From Wurfbainia villosa (Eukaryota; Streptophyta; Magnoliopsida; Zingiberales; Zingiberaceae), in assembly GCA_025175895.1 (NCBI GenBank), contig CM046003.1, positions 25,875,245 to 25,939,244 of the forward strand: a DNA stretch of 64,000 bases, read 5' to 3'. Position 1 is the stretch's first letter. Every line of letters begins with the position of its first letter. The notes under the pieces were generated by a model. That model ran no database searches. It was not told the origin of the DNA and saw nothing but the letters and a program-made list of their open reading frames with translations. Positions 1 to 9,764 of the stretch are shown here, piece after piece. The translations under genes were made by a program, and so were the position numbers.

Positions 1-59
1 CATCAAAAAGGTTATCTCGCCAAGGAGGTCAATGTCTCATGTCCCAATGAGATCTTACA
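1..59 (-). repeat. possible edge of a 3' LTR of a minus-strand element
   Basis: Read on the minus strand this stretch begins TGTAAGATCTC directly after a purine tract (60-71), as a 3' LTR would. It runs off the window. It does not resemble the start of the LTR at 3531-5030 (TGTTGGTGCAATTGG), so it may not belong to the element that carries the gag at 1770-3464. Inference only. Confidence 0.3.
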
Positions 60-71
60 ATCTCCCCCTTG
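60..71 (-). other. polypurine tract (3' end of a minus-strand LTR element)
   Basis: The minus strand reads AAGGGGGAGAT just before a TG. This matches the tracts seen before better-defined LTRs in this window (16052-16066, 23983-23996, 50558-50571). It would prime plus-strand DNA synthesis. Confidence 0.5.
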
Positions 72-1769
72 ATCCAAAAATACCTAGGATGCCTACCATC
101 TTTGTAGTGATAAGTCTCATATCACTCAAGAGAGGCAATCCTATATTCTCTCCCAATTTCCAAATTGGGTTTCTCAAAATCCCATCAATTTTCCCAATTG
201 ATGATACTCTCCCAATAACTTCTCCCCTTTCAAGAAGAGAAACACATCCATCATCCCAAGATGGATAACTCCCCCTAAAGGCTTGCTCCCCCTTGACCAT
301 TGCACCAACAATGTCCTTGGGAAGTCCCTAAGCCAATAGGAACTCTAAACCATCAAAAATAAGGTTAGAAATTCAACATTGAACTTTCCAACACCTTAAA
401 TTTGACACAAACCCTAAACAACTCTCTTAATCCATATCCAATGGATTTTCATTCTTTCTAATGCTTCCCAAAGCATATCCTAGGGTTATGAGTGATTAGG
501 AACCTTTACCAAAGCTGAACACGGGCTAAACAACCTTGTTTTACCTGAAATCAGCTTGGCAGTCGACTACTTACAGTAATCAGTCGACTGCCACTCACAT
601 CAGTCGACTGCCACCAAGGGCAGTCGACTGATAACTGAAATTCTTGAATTTTAGCTATAAGAAATGAATTTTGCAAAGTCATAAGTAATTCTACGTATAT
701 AAAAAAATCACGAAATTTGATACGTATATTACTTATAGTCAATACAATGGGTGAAAAATATTTAAAAATTATTTTACCCATAAACTATCGAAATTGATAC
801 AAAATCCAAAAGTGAAGAAAAACTTCAATATTTTAACTCACTTTGTATCAATCTCATCAATGATGATTGCTATCAAAAGATAGGCTTCACCAAGGTTTTT
901 CAAAATGATTTTAAAATGTTTTCAAAACCTTATTTTGGATCATATTCCTTGGGCTCTATGTACATGACTTGTACACATGCCTTCCCAATGATCCACCATT
1001 GAAATTAGATGTGTTTTAGTTCATCTAGATGCAAAAACTATGCACCTTGAACTCAACTCATATCCTAGCATCTCACATGTATCTAGGGTGTATAAATACA
1101 CATACATGTCAATTGAATGTGAGATGTGGATTTTGGTTCATTTAAACTAGGGTTTCATGCATTTTCTTAAGGCAACTCTACTTGATCCCCTTATAAATAG
1201 GACTCCAAGTCATGCCATTGTCCTTAAATCAATTTTAATCAATTAAATGCATGAAATGATATTGACATAATGATAGCAAAAATAAAACATGGCCAATGAT
1301 CATGATGTCATGGCATATGATATAAAACTAAAGCACATGACATTCAATCCTAATTCCTAAACATAATCATGACATATAAATGATAAAGATAAACATGATG
1401 TCATGACATGACATATGGCAAACAAGGCATGACATATAAAATATATAGGTATAATGATACCTAAATTTTAATATTTGTTGCCATTTCATATAATTAATTA
1501 TATTTTTCCATATTTCTACTTTTCTCCCTAGTATGCCAAAAACCCAAAAACCCAAAATGGCACACTAAGACCTCTAAACCTAAAATGTGCCAATTTTAAT
1601 TGATTTTTCATAATTCCAAAAATGCATTGGCACATCCTAAAATCTTTTAGGATATTGATTTAAATCTATTTCCAAGATATCCATAGCCTTGGAAACGACC
1701 TAAAATGTCAACTTTGCTATGGTTGAGTTAACTACCCATCCAATCAAGATTGACACGACCTAACCCCAT
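72..1769 (-). other. non-coding tail downstream of the element A gag
   Basis: About 1.7 kb between the gag stop and the purine tract, AT-rich and without a recognisable protease, integrase or reverse transcriptase in any frame. Element C has the same arrangement (gag, about 1.3 kb non-coding, purine tract), so A is probably also a gag-only element. It holds a cluster of CAGTCGACTG palindromes (560-630) and CATGACAT-type repeats around 1370-1430. Confidence 0.6.
560..630. promoter_or_regulatory. four CAGTCGACTG palindromes at 20-21 bp spacing
   Basis: Copies start at 560 (last base A), 581, 601 and 621, so the spacings are 21, 20 and 20 bp. The same word recurs in several LTRs of the window. 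Its function is not known; the regular spacing is what can be seen. Confidence 0.55.
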
Positions 1770-3464
1770 CTAGCGTGAATCAATCACGCTCTTAGGAACC
1801 CAAAACCTATTTGAGCTCCTAGGGTTTACTAGGTATTCCTTAGGGATAACCTCCCTAGATATCCTCCTAATGACCCTCCTAGGCTTGTTAGCCTTGGTCA
1901 TTTGGGTCTTGCCTAGGTTGACTCTAGGGGTAACTCCCCTTGCAACCTTCTTAGTGGCTTTCCTAGATTTCCTTGAAACCCTAGCCACTAGGCACACACC
2001 TTGGTCAACTCTAGGGATGACTTCCCTATTGACCTTGGTCTTCTTAGACCTAGTTTGTGTTCCATAGTCAAATGGAACACTATGATAAGCCACCTTAGGC
2101 TTAGGTTTGTGACCCAAACCTTGTTTGCCCTTGGTTGACTTTTGACTCTTAGGTCCTAAGTGTTGACTTTGAGATTTGGACCTAGACTTTTGATCATTTG
2201 ACCCTTTAAATTGATCTTGTATGTTTCTAAGGGTCTTCTCAAGTTTTTCAAGCCTTGACCTCAAGGCTTGGTTCTCTAATTCTAATTGCCCAATTTTAGA
2301 ATTTTGATTTGGTCTTTGGGCATGGGACTTCCTAGGCATATGCCTAGTCCATTTGGGATTCAAACCTAGGTGCTCTTGTATTTTCTTGATAGATTCCCTA
2401 GGTAAGGTATTTTTAGGGACATTAGTCCCAAATTTCTCCTTATTTTCTAAGTGGACACTTTTAGCTCCTAAACACAAGTATTTATTTCTATTAGCATGCT
2501 TTTCATAAATTGCAAGAGAATTAAAATTCCTAGCATGCTTTTGTCTATTGACCAAAGAAAGAGCATTATTAAAATATACCTTAGGGTTTGCCTTAGTGGC
2601 TCCCCCTACTTGTGATGCTCTATTTTGGGTCTTTTTGCTCCCCCTAGGACATTGATTCCTATAATGTCCTTTTGAATTGCACTTGAAGCATATGATGTGC
2701 TCCTTGCCTTTAGGTGATGGGGAACCGACATCCTTGACTTTTGGTGCCGAAGGAGCATTTCTGACCTTCTTTGGGCACTTGTTCTTGTAGTGCCCATACT
2801 CCTTACACTCAAAACACATTATATGGATTTTATTTGAAATTAGAGTGTTTGAGTTACCTAGGGTGGTTGTGGTGATTGAAGTGGATTCTTCATTCCTCCC
2901 GGAGCTTGAGATTTCTTCTTGAATTGGTTCCGGCTCCGGTGTGGATGGTCTCTCCCCCTCAATCCTAGAGGTGGATGCCTCCTCCACTTCTTCCACCGCT
3001 TCTCCCTCTTCAGATCCGGATGTTGATTCCCTATCAACCTCCGAATCCTCTAGCTCTTTGGATGTTTCTTCTTGAGCTTGAGAGGGTGATGGTCCTTCTT
3101 CTTGGACGGATGATAGACTTTCATGGAGCTTGGCCAAATCGCTCCATAGCTCCTTGGCATCCACATAGTCACCTAAGCTACACAAGAGGTCATTAGGAAT
3201 TAAATCAAAAATGAATTTGATTACCTTCTTGTTTTTATTGAATTGTTGGAGTTGCTCCTCAATCCATTTCATCTTCTTGAGAAACCCTCCCTTTGGTCCC
3301 TTAGGATATTCAAATCCTTCCATCAACGTGGACCACTCCTCAAGGTCTCTCATCATCAAAAAATCTTCAATTCTCGCCTTCCAAGAATTGAAACCTTCTC
3401 GTCCATAGAAGGCATACGGAATTGGGGTGTTGATATCCCATCCCAATTGTCCTTGGACTTCCAT
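1770..3464 (-). CDS. gag: Gag polyprotein of LTR element A (copia, SIRE-like)
   Basis: Intact 564-residue reading frame starting 46 bases after the primer-binding site. Gag forms the virus-like particle that packages element RNA in the cytoplasm. The N-terminal part (about residues 20-125) has the copia gag pattern with WKARIEDFL and LIPNDLLCSL; an acidic, Ser/Glu-rich linker follows. Two CCHC zinc knuckles are seen: CFECKEYGHYKNKC (about 216-229) and CFKCNSKGHYRNQC (about 259-272). A Leu/Glu-rich coiled-coil stretch lies at about 390-420, then a very basic tail ending in FWVPKSVIDSR. The C gag has a similar ending (FWVPKS). No protease or pol follows on this strand, so the element looks non-autonomous. 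It is the only long undamaged retrotransposon frame in the window, which suggests a young insertion. Confidence 0.85.
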   Translation of the reverse strand: MEVQGQLGWDINTPIPYAFYGREGFNSWKARIEDFLMMRDLEEWSTLMEGFEYPKGPKGGFLKKMKWIEEQLQQFNKNKKVIKFIFDLIPNDLLCSLGDYVDAKELWSDLAKLHESLSSVQEEGPSPSQAQEETSKELEDSEVDRESTSGSEEGEAVEEVEEASTSRIEGERPSTPEPEPIQEEISSSGRNEESTSITTTTLGNSNTLISNKIHIMCFECKEYGHYKNKCPKKVRNAPSAPKVKDVGSPSPKGKEHIICFKCNSKGHYRNQCPRGSKKTQNRASQVGGATKANPKVYFNNALSLVNRQKHARNFNSLAIYEKHANRNKYLCLGAKSVHLENKEKFGTNVPKNTLPRESIKKIQEHLGLNPKWTRHMPRKSHAQRPNQNSKIGQLELENQALRSRLEKLEKTLRNIQDQFKGSNDQKSRSKSQSQHLGPKSQKSTKGKQGLGHKPKPKVAYHSVPFDYGTQTRSKKTKVNREVIPRVDQGVCLVARVSRKSRKATKKVARGVTPRVNLGKTQMTKANKPRRVIRRISREVIPKEYLVNPRSSNRFWVPKSVIDSR

Positions 3465-3510
3465 CTTTCCCTCTAGCGTCTTGACTCCAGGTTGTTAATC
3501 CGTAGAAGAG

Positions 3511-3530
3511 CCCCGGGCTCTGATACCAAT
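3511..3530 (-). other. primer-binding site of element A
   Basis: The minus strand reads ATTGGTATCAGAGCC immediately after the LTR end (..CCTACA). TGGTATCAGAGC is complementary to the 3' end of initiator Met tRNA, the usual primer for copia elements. Confidence 0.85.
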
Positions 3531-4012
3531 TGTAGGATATTTAAAGCCGCTAGAGAGAGGGGTGAATAGCGATGTGTCCGTTCGTATGGAATTCGTTTCG
3601 CATTTGCTACAATTCTTGTTAGTACGCAGCGGAATAAACAATAATGAAAATACAACAAGAACACAAGCATAACACGAGATATAATGTGGTTCGGAACCGA
3701 ATGGTTCCTACTCCACGGATCGAGCTCTAACGAGCTCTAGCGACGCCAATGCAATCACTAATCAATAAACTCCTTCTCGACAACAAGTCAGAGGCGGAGA
3801 AACCTCGTACAAACATTTACAATAATAAACAAAAGAAATACAAGCAAATATAAAGGAAATGTAAAGAATACTTTACAAAACTAGGGTTTGAGCGCTTTGC
3901 TTGTTGGTTGTTTGGATGAGGTTGAAGGGCCCTAAAATGCACCTGCAAATCCCCTTCAAATTGCCTCAAGAAAGCTCCCCAAGAACTGATGATGAAATCC
4001 TCCACGAGCTCC

Positions 4013-4079
4013 CCTTTTTATCTTGCGTCGGGCTGGATTTCCGCCTGGCAGTCGACTGCCATAAGTCCTCAGTCGACTG
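4013..4079 (-). promoter_or_regulatory. TATA-like box with upstream palindrome pair (element A LTR)
   Basis: The minus strand reads GATAAAAAGG at 4022-4013. Two CAGTCGACTG palindromes lie upstream of it at 4049-4058 and 4070-4079, 21 bp apart. The promoter role is inferred from position. Confidence 0.45.
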
Positions 4080-4493
4080 CCAACACTGTAGCTGTGAGAC
4101 AACGACTCAATTCACATTGGACAAGTTCCAACGGGACTCTCACTACCATCAATCGCCAACATTGGCGATCGCCCGCCTTCGATCACGGCCATCGGCTCAT
4201 TTGGCGATCAATTCTCAACTGCGCATTACCGATTGCTCTAATCGATCATTGCCGACATCACGACCGCTCCAATGAGCAATGATCGCTAGAGCCATTTCAG
4301 AAGATAAGGTTTTAACCCAAGTATGGTGTCCCCATATTTGCTAGACCACCCTTAGCCTAGACCTAAGCCTTCTAGCCACCTCCATCAGCCTTACGCCTCT
4401 CGGATCCCTCTAAGTCATCCATGACTTGTTCATCCATTGCGCTAGCCTTTAGGTTCTTTCATCGACTATGTCATGCTAACGGTGTCTACACCG

Positions 4494-4791
4494 CCAAGGC
4501 ACATTGGACTTCCGCCGCCAAGACTCCACTTGGACTTTACGCCGCCAACCATTGGACTTATGCTGCCAAGACTCCACCCTTGGACTTTACGCCGCCAATA
4601 TCAAACCCCTTGGACTTCTCAAATGCCAAGACTCCAGCTTGGACTTTCCTTGCCAAGACCCATGCTTGGACTTTCCATTGTGCCAAGTACTCAAGACTTG
4701 GACTTTCCCAAATGCCAAGTGTCCAACTTGGACTTTCCATGCCAAGTACCCATGACTTGGACTTTACCTTGCCAAGACCCATGCTTGGACT
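4494..4791. repeat. array of CCAAG...CTTGGACT hairpin units
   Basis: About eleven degenerate units with CCAAG or CCAA, a few bases, then TTGGACT, spaced roughly 26-33 bp (starts near 4494, 4518, 4546, 4566, 4595, 4625, 4653, 4682, 4715, 4741, 4772). Most are small inverted repeats. The same array type is in the F LTR fragments (39986-40228, 44989-45288, 58880-59185). It lies in U3 on the minus strand. Confidence 0.6.
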
Positions 4792-5030
4792 TTCCCATAA
4801 TCACATGGTCAACCCTAGTCAACCATCAAAATCTCCCTTGAGTCAAACTCGAGTCTGGTCAATTATAACCTGGGTCGATTGCTCCAACAATCTCCCCAAC
4901 ATATTAATCGACATTAATGTCAAACATCAATGTCAAACATACTATGTCAAACCACTTTGTCAAACATCAAAACATCACTCGAGTCAAACTCGAGTCTGGT
5001 CAATCATGACCTGGGCCAATTGCACCAACA

Positions 5031-6152
5031 ACTTGTGCTTCTTTCTTCTTGCTCGGAGGATGCGGTGGAGTCCAAGTCTTCTATTTCCATTAGGGCAAAG
5101 CTTGTGAAGGCTTTTTCTTCTTCCGATGAGAATAATGGATCATCCCATGTGGCCTTGTGTGCCTTAGCCTTCCCTTTTTCCTTGGTTTTATTTTCATCCT
5201 CCTTCTTCTTGTTCCCTTTCTTCTTCTCTTCTTTCTTTCTCTTTTCCTCTTTGCTTTTGTTCAAGAGGGGACAATCATCTCTTATATGTCCCTCTCCTTG
5301 GCAATTGTAGCATATTATCTTTCTTCTTGGCCTTCTTCTCCTATCATTGGATTTGTTAAACTTAAAATTTTTCAATGCACGTCTTACCTTCCTTACCATG
5401 TAGGCCTCTTCAATGCTATCCATGGAGGAGGAGGAATCTTCATCCGATGAGGAAGGTGGCATCTCCTTCTTATTCTTCCCTTTGTTGGCTATGAGCGCTA
5501 CTCCCCTTGATGGCTTGATTGACTCTTCTACTACTCCTTCAAGCCTAGACTCATGTAATTCCATAGTGGAGATAAATTCTTCTAGAGTACTTACCTCTAG
5601 ATTCTTTGAGATATAAAATGAGTCCACCATGGAACTCCACCTTGATGATCGAGGGAATGCATCAATTGTCTTCATGATCATGTCCCTATTGGAGAGATTC
5701 TCCCCTACACTAGATAAACCGTTAAGAATTTCTTTAAAATGAGAATGTAAAGATGTTACCTTTTCCCTTTTATCGAGTTTGATATTATTGAGTTGGGAGC
5801 GGATGACATCTCTTCTTGCTAGCTTGGCCTCGGATGTGGCTTCATGAAGTTCTATAAGCTTCTCCCACATCTCTATGGCGCTAGCACATTCTCCTATTCG
5901 ATTTACTTCTTGTTGAGGGAGCACATTGTACAAATGGTTCTTGGCCTTTGAATTCGCCAAGAACTCCTCTCTTTGCTTCTTTGTCCATCTAGGTTTCTCC
6001 AATGGCTCCCCTTCTTTATCCCTAGGAGCTTCAAAACCATTTTCCATGATTAACATTATTTCAAAGTCGGTCTCGAAGAATTCCTCCATTCTCTTCTTCC
6101 ACCAAGAGAATTCCCCCTCAAACTTTGGCGGATGGATGTTTGAGCCAGCCAT
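5031..6152 (-). pseudogene. gag: Gag of element B, cut off by the insertion of element A
   Basis: Starts with MAGSNIHPPKF, 44 bases after the primer-binding site. An in-frame upstream ATG at 6275 lies inside the LTR and is not the start. The N-terminal domain has EFSWWKKRMEEFF and the Gag core EMWEKLIELHE. A zinc knuckle CYNCQGEGHIRDDC sits at about residues 270-283, followed by a Lys/Glu-rich stretch. The frame is open until it meets the end of the A LTR at 5030, so the C-terminal part is displaced to the left beyond the window. It is close to the C gag (same MAGSNIHPPKF start, knuckle CYNCQGEGHIRDNC). Role: particle protein of a SIRE-related element. Confidence 0.85.
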
Positions 6153-6195
6153 TGTCGATGATTGTGTGGCGGTGAGTCCGACGATAATCTCCTCA

Positions 6196-6208
6196 CTTTG
6201 ATACCACT
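6196..6208 (-). other. primer-binding site of element B
   Basis: The minus strand reads AGTGGTATCAAAG immediately after the LTR end, an initiator Met tRNA site with one change from TGGTATCAGAG. Confidence 0.75.
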
Positions 6209-7405
6209 TGTTGGAAGATCGATGGCAGACTAGAGGGGGGTGAATAGCTTTCTTAGTGTAGACGATGGACGTCATTCGTTCTTGCGTGTCTACGATTACG
6301 GTTAGCGCAACGGAATAATAAAGCTAAGGACAATTAAGAACAACACAAAGTAAAGAGCAATGCTAACAAAGAGATTTAACGTGGTTCGTGACCCTTACCG
6401 CTAATCCACGACCCAATTCATATGGTAAATCACTCCCTTAACCAAATCTTCACTAGTCTCTCCTTAGCACTAAGCAAGGTGGAGGTAAACCATTCTTACA
6501 ATCTCCCTCTTTACAATATGATTGAAATAATAGCAAGAAAGAGGAGTAAAATTGTTTGGGCACTTTGGCGGAACTTTAGATTAGAAGCATTAACCCCCCA
6601 AGATGACCCAAGGCCTCTTCTTATAGGGAAGAAGTCATTCTTCCCGTTGGGCAGCTAGCAGTCGACTGATGCAGCCATCAGTCGACTACAACTATAGTTG
6701 TTGCCTCACAACAGTTTCTTCCATGTTGGATTCCAACCAACGACTCCCACATCAGTCGACCGATCTTCCCATCAGTCGACTGATGGAGCCAACAGTTGAG
6801 TGCTTGAAGTGAGCAATCGACTCTCCAACATTCTGTGCTCGAAACCATTACGACTACCGGTCATTGCGCCATCGTGATCAGCCATCCTGCGATGATCGCC
6901 GGAAACCGGACTCGAACACCGAGTCTCCACCAACTTCTACCTATACCAAACCAACCTTTGGTTTGAGCTTACGACACTTGACTTAGCCATTCGGCCAAGT
7001 TCACCTATGAGCTACCCCGAGTTGGGTTACAATCCCTCACTCTCATCTCCCTTGGAGTCCCTCGCCTTGAAGTTCTCTTTGTCTGGCCACGTCCCTCGGA
7101 TGCACCAAGCGCACGGCTTTGCATCGCCATCCTTCACATCTCGCCTTGAAGTCTACTTCCTTCGGCTTCACTCTAATGCTCCTCGTCCGACGATTCCTGA
7201 TGCACGCGTAGCTTCCGCTATCCTTCACCGACTCAAGGACCGAGTCATGAGATGGTGAATCTTGCCAATGCTATCATCAAGCCATCCATGTGCGAATTAC
7301 TAAGTCATGCATGACTTCAACGCACATATCAAATCCATAACAACCTAACTTAAACCCTTTGCCACACACATCAAAACCACATCACATGGGTTGATTACCC
7401 TAACA
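6209..7405 (-). repeat. 5' LTR of element B
   Basis: 1197 bp, TGTTGG...CCTAACA, between the primer-binding site and the protease of element E. It shares the end word CTAGAGGGGGGTGAATAGC (about 6229) with the LTRs of C, D, F and K and is similar in layout to the C LTRs (for example CAACGCACATATCA near the right end). The right flank is ACGAT; the matching left duplication lies outside the window. B was inserted into the protease region of E. Confidence 0.82.
6620..6823 (-). promoter_or_regulatory. TATA-like box and CAGTCGACTG array (element B LTR)
   Basis: The minus strand has CTATAAG at 6626-6620. Upstream of it are palindromes at 6659 and 6679 (20 bp apart), then 6753, 6773, a degenerate one at 6793 and another at 6814 (20, 20 and 21 bp). 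The transcription role is inferred from position. Confidence 0.5.
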
Positions 7406-8509
7406 ACGATTTCTATTTAATCAGGAAATAGAAACAATGTTTTATATTAGAGAAGAAACATAATAGCAATCGTCCAATTCTAAGACTAGTCCACTAGGGA
7501 GCTTTAGCAAATAAGTTCCGATGGCGACCGCAGCAACCTTTGCTCCATTGCCAACTCACAAATTTGACTCCTCTTTGACGAGTCTTCTTCTATTCCTTAG
7601 CCCCTTTATGTTATTACATATATGTGAGCCACACCCAGTATCCAAAGCCCAAGTGTCTAAGGAAATAGAATGACAATCAATAACGAAGATACCTGAAGAG
7701 GATGGGGCATTGGATGCCTTCTTCTTCACGGACTCAAGATAAATCTTGTAGTTTCTTCGCCAGTGGCCCTCCTTGCCACAATGATGACAAGTGCCCTTTT
7801 ATGCTGGTTTTGCCTTCTTAGCCTTTTTGTTCATCCCTTTCTTCTCTTCCTTTGACTTCCTCTTAGAACCTTTCTTTGAGGAATCAACTAACAAGACCAC
7901 CTTCTCCTCATGTTTCACAGAAGGCTCCACAGTCTTCAGCATATTGAGGAGCTCAAGAATAGTAGATTCAAGTTTGTTCATTTGGTAGTTCATCACAAAT
8001 TGTTAGAAACTCTTGGGAAAAAAATACAGAATTAAGTCAATACTTAATTCATGATCCATCACAAACTTGAGGGTAGCCAGCCGCTCGATGTACCAATTCA
8101 TCTTTAGCACAAACTGTACTACAGATGAACCTTCTTGCATCTTAGAGGTGAAGAGGAGCCTGGAGACTTCGAACCTTTCGGATCTCGCTTGCTCATAAAA
8201 CAACTCATGAAGATGGAAGACTATGGTATTAGCATCTATATGCTCATGCTGCTTTTGCAGCTCGGGTACCATCACGGCTAGCATGATGCAACTCGCCAGT
8301 TCAGAATCAGCCACATGTTTCTCATAGGGCAATAATTGGTCTGGAGTTGCATTGTCCTTAGGACGGTTGGGAAGAGGCACTTCGAGGACATACGCGAGTT
8401 TTTCTGCCTTGAGAATAATTCTAAAGTTTCTAAGCCAATCTAAGAAGTTAGGCCCAGTCAATTTGTTTGAATCCAAAATAGAGCATAAATTCAAAGACGT
8501 CATGATCAA
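7406..8509 (-). pseudogene. Gag and protease fragment of copia element E
   Basis: The gag starts near 8509 and has the copia gag pattern LTGPNFLDWLRNFRIILK and later SRLLFTSKMQEGSSVVQF. After a short Lys-rich stretch comes a zinc knuckle CHHCGKEGHWRRNY (about 7745-7795) in which the last Cys is Tyr, so it probably cannot bind zinc. The protease follows with ALDTGCGSHIC (about 7610-7640) and then GTYLLKLPSGLVLELDDCYY before the frame is cut by the B LTR at 7405. Stops and frame changes occur near 8000 and in 7406-7460. The integrase, RT and RNase H of E must lie left of the window. Lineage: Angela/Tork-like copia, judged from the LTR similarity to element I. Confidence 0.8.
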
Positions 8510-8681
8510 TCGATTAACCTAGACATACAAAATGAGCATATATGAGAAAGATGATTTAAAATGTACCAACATACATTCATAAATCCCATTCATTTTTTGA
8601 ATTTCAAAAACCCCAAAATCACTTTGGGAGATCATAGGTCCATCTCCAAATGGGTTGATATCCAACATAGATATGAACAAC

Positions 8682-9097
8682 CTTGGAGAGAGTCCAACAA
8701 GCCATTCATAGCTACAATGGTAGGTATCATGTATACTGATTGCATATCACATATATGCAACTATCAAAATGTGCTATCAACTAATTGAATGTTCACACAT
8801 ACATCGGGTTGTTAACTCATTAACAAGTATGCATCATATGCATAGCACCCAACTTCACCTCCCTTCACATCGACCTTGGAGAGAGTCTAACAAGCCGATG
8901 CTCCAGGTTAAAGCCAACCCATTAATCAAGAAATAGTTTTAATATGGTTAGAGCGCATTCAACCAATTAGCCCGACTTGGAGAGAGTCCAACAACCAAAG
9001 CTAACGATTGACCTCTGATTCTTACCATATTAGTATTAAATTATTCCATGGTTTGAACATGTTCAGGTTCGAGCCGGGCTTAGAGAGAGTCCAACAA
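8682..9097. repeat. 19-bp word CTTGGAGAGAGTCCAACAA, four copies
   Basis: Copies at 8682-8700, 8875-8893, 8976-8994 and 9079-9097. The second and fourth differ by one base each. The last two gaps are 101 and 103 bp, so a roughly 100-bp degenerate unit may be repeated. Confidence 0.7.
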
Positions 9098-9332
9098 CCC
9101 AAACAAGAAGCAAAACTCTAGTTCTAACCATATTAATGGAAGGTGTAGGCTTTAATATTGAGTAAGGGTTTTTTATGTCTCATCCTCTTTTGCATGCAAA
9201 TAACTATTATCTACATGGCATGACATACATGGCATACATCTACATGTCATGACACGCATTACATAATGATATGCATATAATGCAATTACAAGACATAGAA
9301 TTATGACATGTACAAAATTTCCTTATATGTCA

Positions 9333-9614
9333 TAACTATTTATGGAAATAAAATATGTTTGAGATTTGATTCCCCAAATCAAATCAAGATTAAATTAGGA
9401 AACAAATTTCCAAATCTAATCACATATTTTATTTATGGAAAGTGTTAATTAAAGGAAGTCAAATTTAATTTAGGAAACAAATTTCCTAAATTGTCAAAAC
9501 TATTTATGGAAATAAAATATATTTTAGATTTGATTCCCCAAATCAAATCATGATTAAATTAGGAAATAAATTTCTAAATCTAATCATATATTTTATTTAT
9601 GGAAAGTGTTAATT
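9333..9614. repeat. tandem pair of 118-bp AT-rich units
   Basis: 9333-9450 and 9498-9614 are about 90% alike. Each begins AACTATTTATGG and ends GTGTTAATT and has its own inverted symmetry (GATTTGATT...AATCAAATC, and TATTTATGG-type ends in both orientations), so each could fold as a long hairpin in RNA. Confidence 0.75.
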
Positions 9615-9750
9615 TACATAAATATTCTAAACTTTCCAAAAGTAGAAGATTTCCATAAATACTTCTAAACTTTCCAAAAGTAGAAATTTTCCATAAATAC
9701 AATTATGACTATCGCAAAATAATTTTACGATTATGTCGAAACACAACCTG

Positions 9751-9764
9751 GGCTCTAATATCAC
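9751..9764 (-). other. decayed primer-binding site of element E
   Basis: The minus strand reads GTGATATTAGAGCC, the iMet site TGGTATCAGAGCC with two to three changes, directly after the LTR end. Confidence 0.55.

Larger units (their letters stand above)
3531..5030 (-). repeat. 5' LTR of element A
   Basis: 1500 bp, TGTAGG...CCAACA on the plus strand, flanked by the primer-binding site (left) and by the broken gag of element B (right). It carries the U5 word AGAGGGGTGAATAGC near 3555, a TATA-like box on the minus strand near 4013 and two CAGTCGACTG palindromes. The terminal part is duplicated: about 4837-4889 resembles about 4977-5030, each ending in CCAACA. The first of these is followed by a purine-tract-like ATCTCCCC, so an LTR end at 4889 is an alternative. 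Homology with the F LTR end favours 5030. The partner LTR is outside the window. Confidence 0.8.
8510..9750 (-). other. untranslated leader of element E
   Basis: 1.24 kb between the primer-binding site and gag with no supported reading frame. It carries two kinds of repeats, listed separately (8682-9097 and 9333-9614), plus a shorter tandem pair of about 35 bp at 9629-9700. Confidence 0.6.

Noticed and set aside
1870..3476. Several plus-strand frames opposite the A gag
   Set aside because: They are antisense shadows of the intact gag and have no similarity to known families.
4421..5107. Frame of 228 codons on the plus strand
   Set aside because: It lies in the A LTR across the CCAAG...CTTGG array; its repeats (LDF, WTF) come from that array.
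6153..6275. N-terminal extension of the B gag
   Set aside because: The upstream ATG lies in the LTR and the extension crosses the primer-binding site; MAGSNIHPPKF at 6152 matches the start of the C gag.
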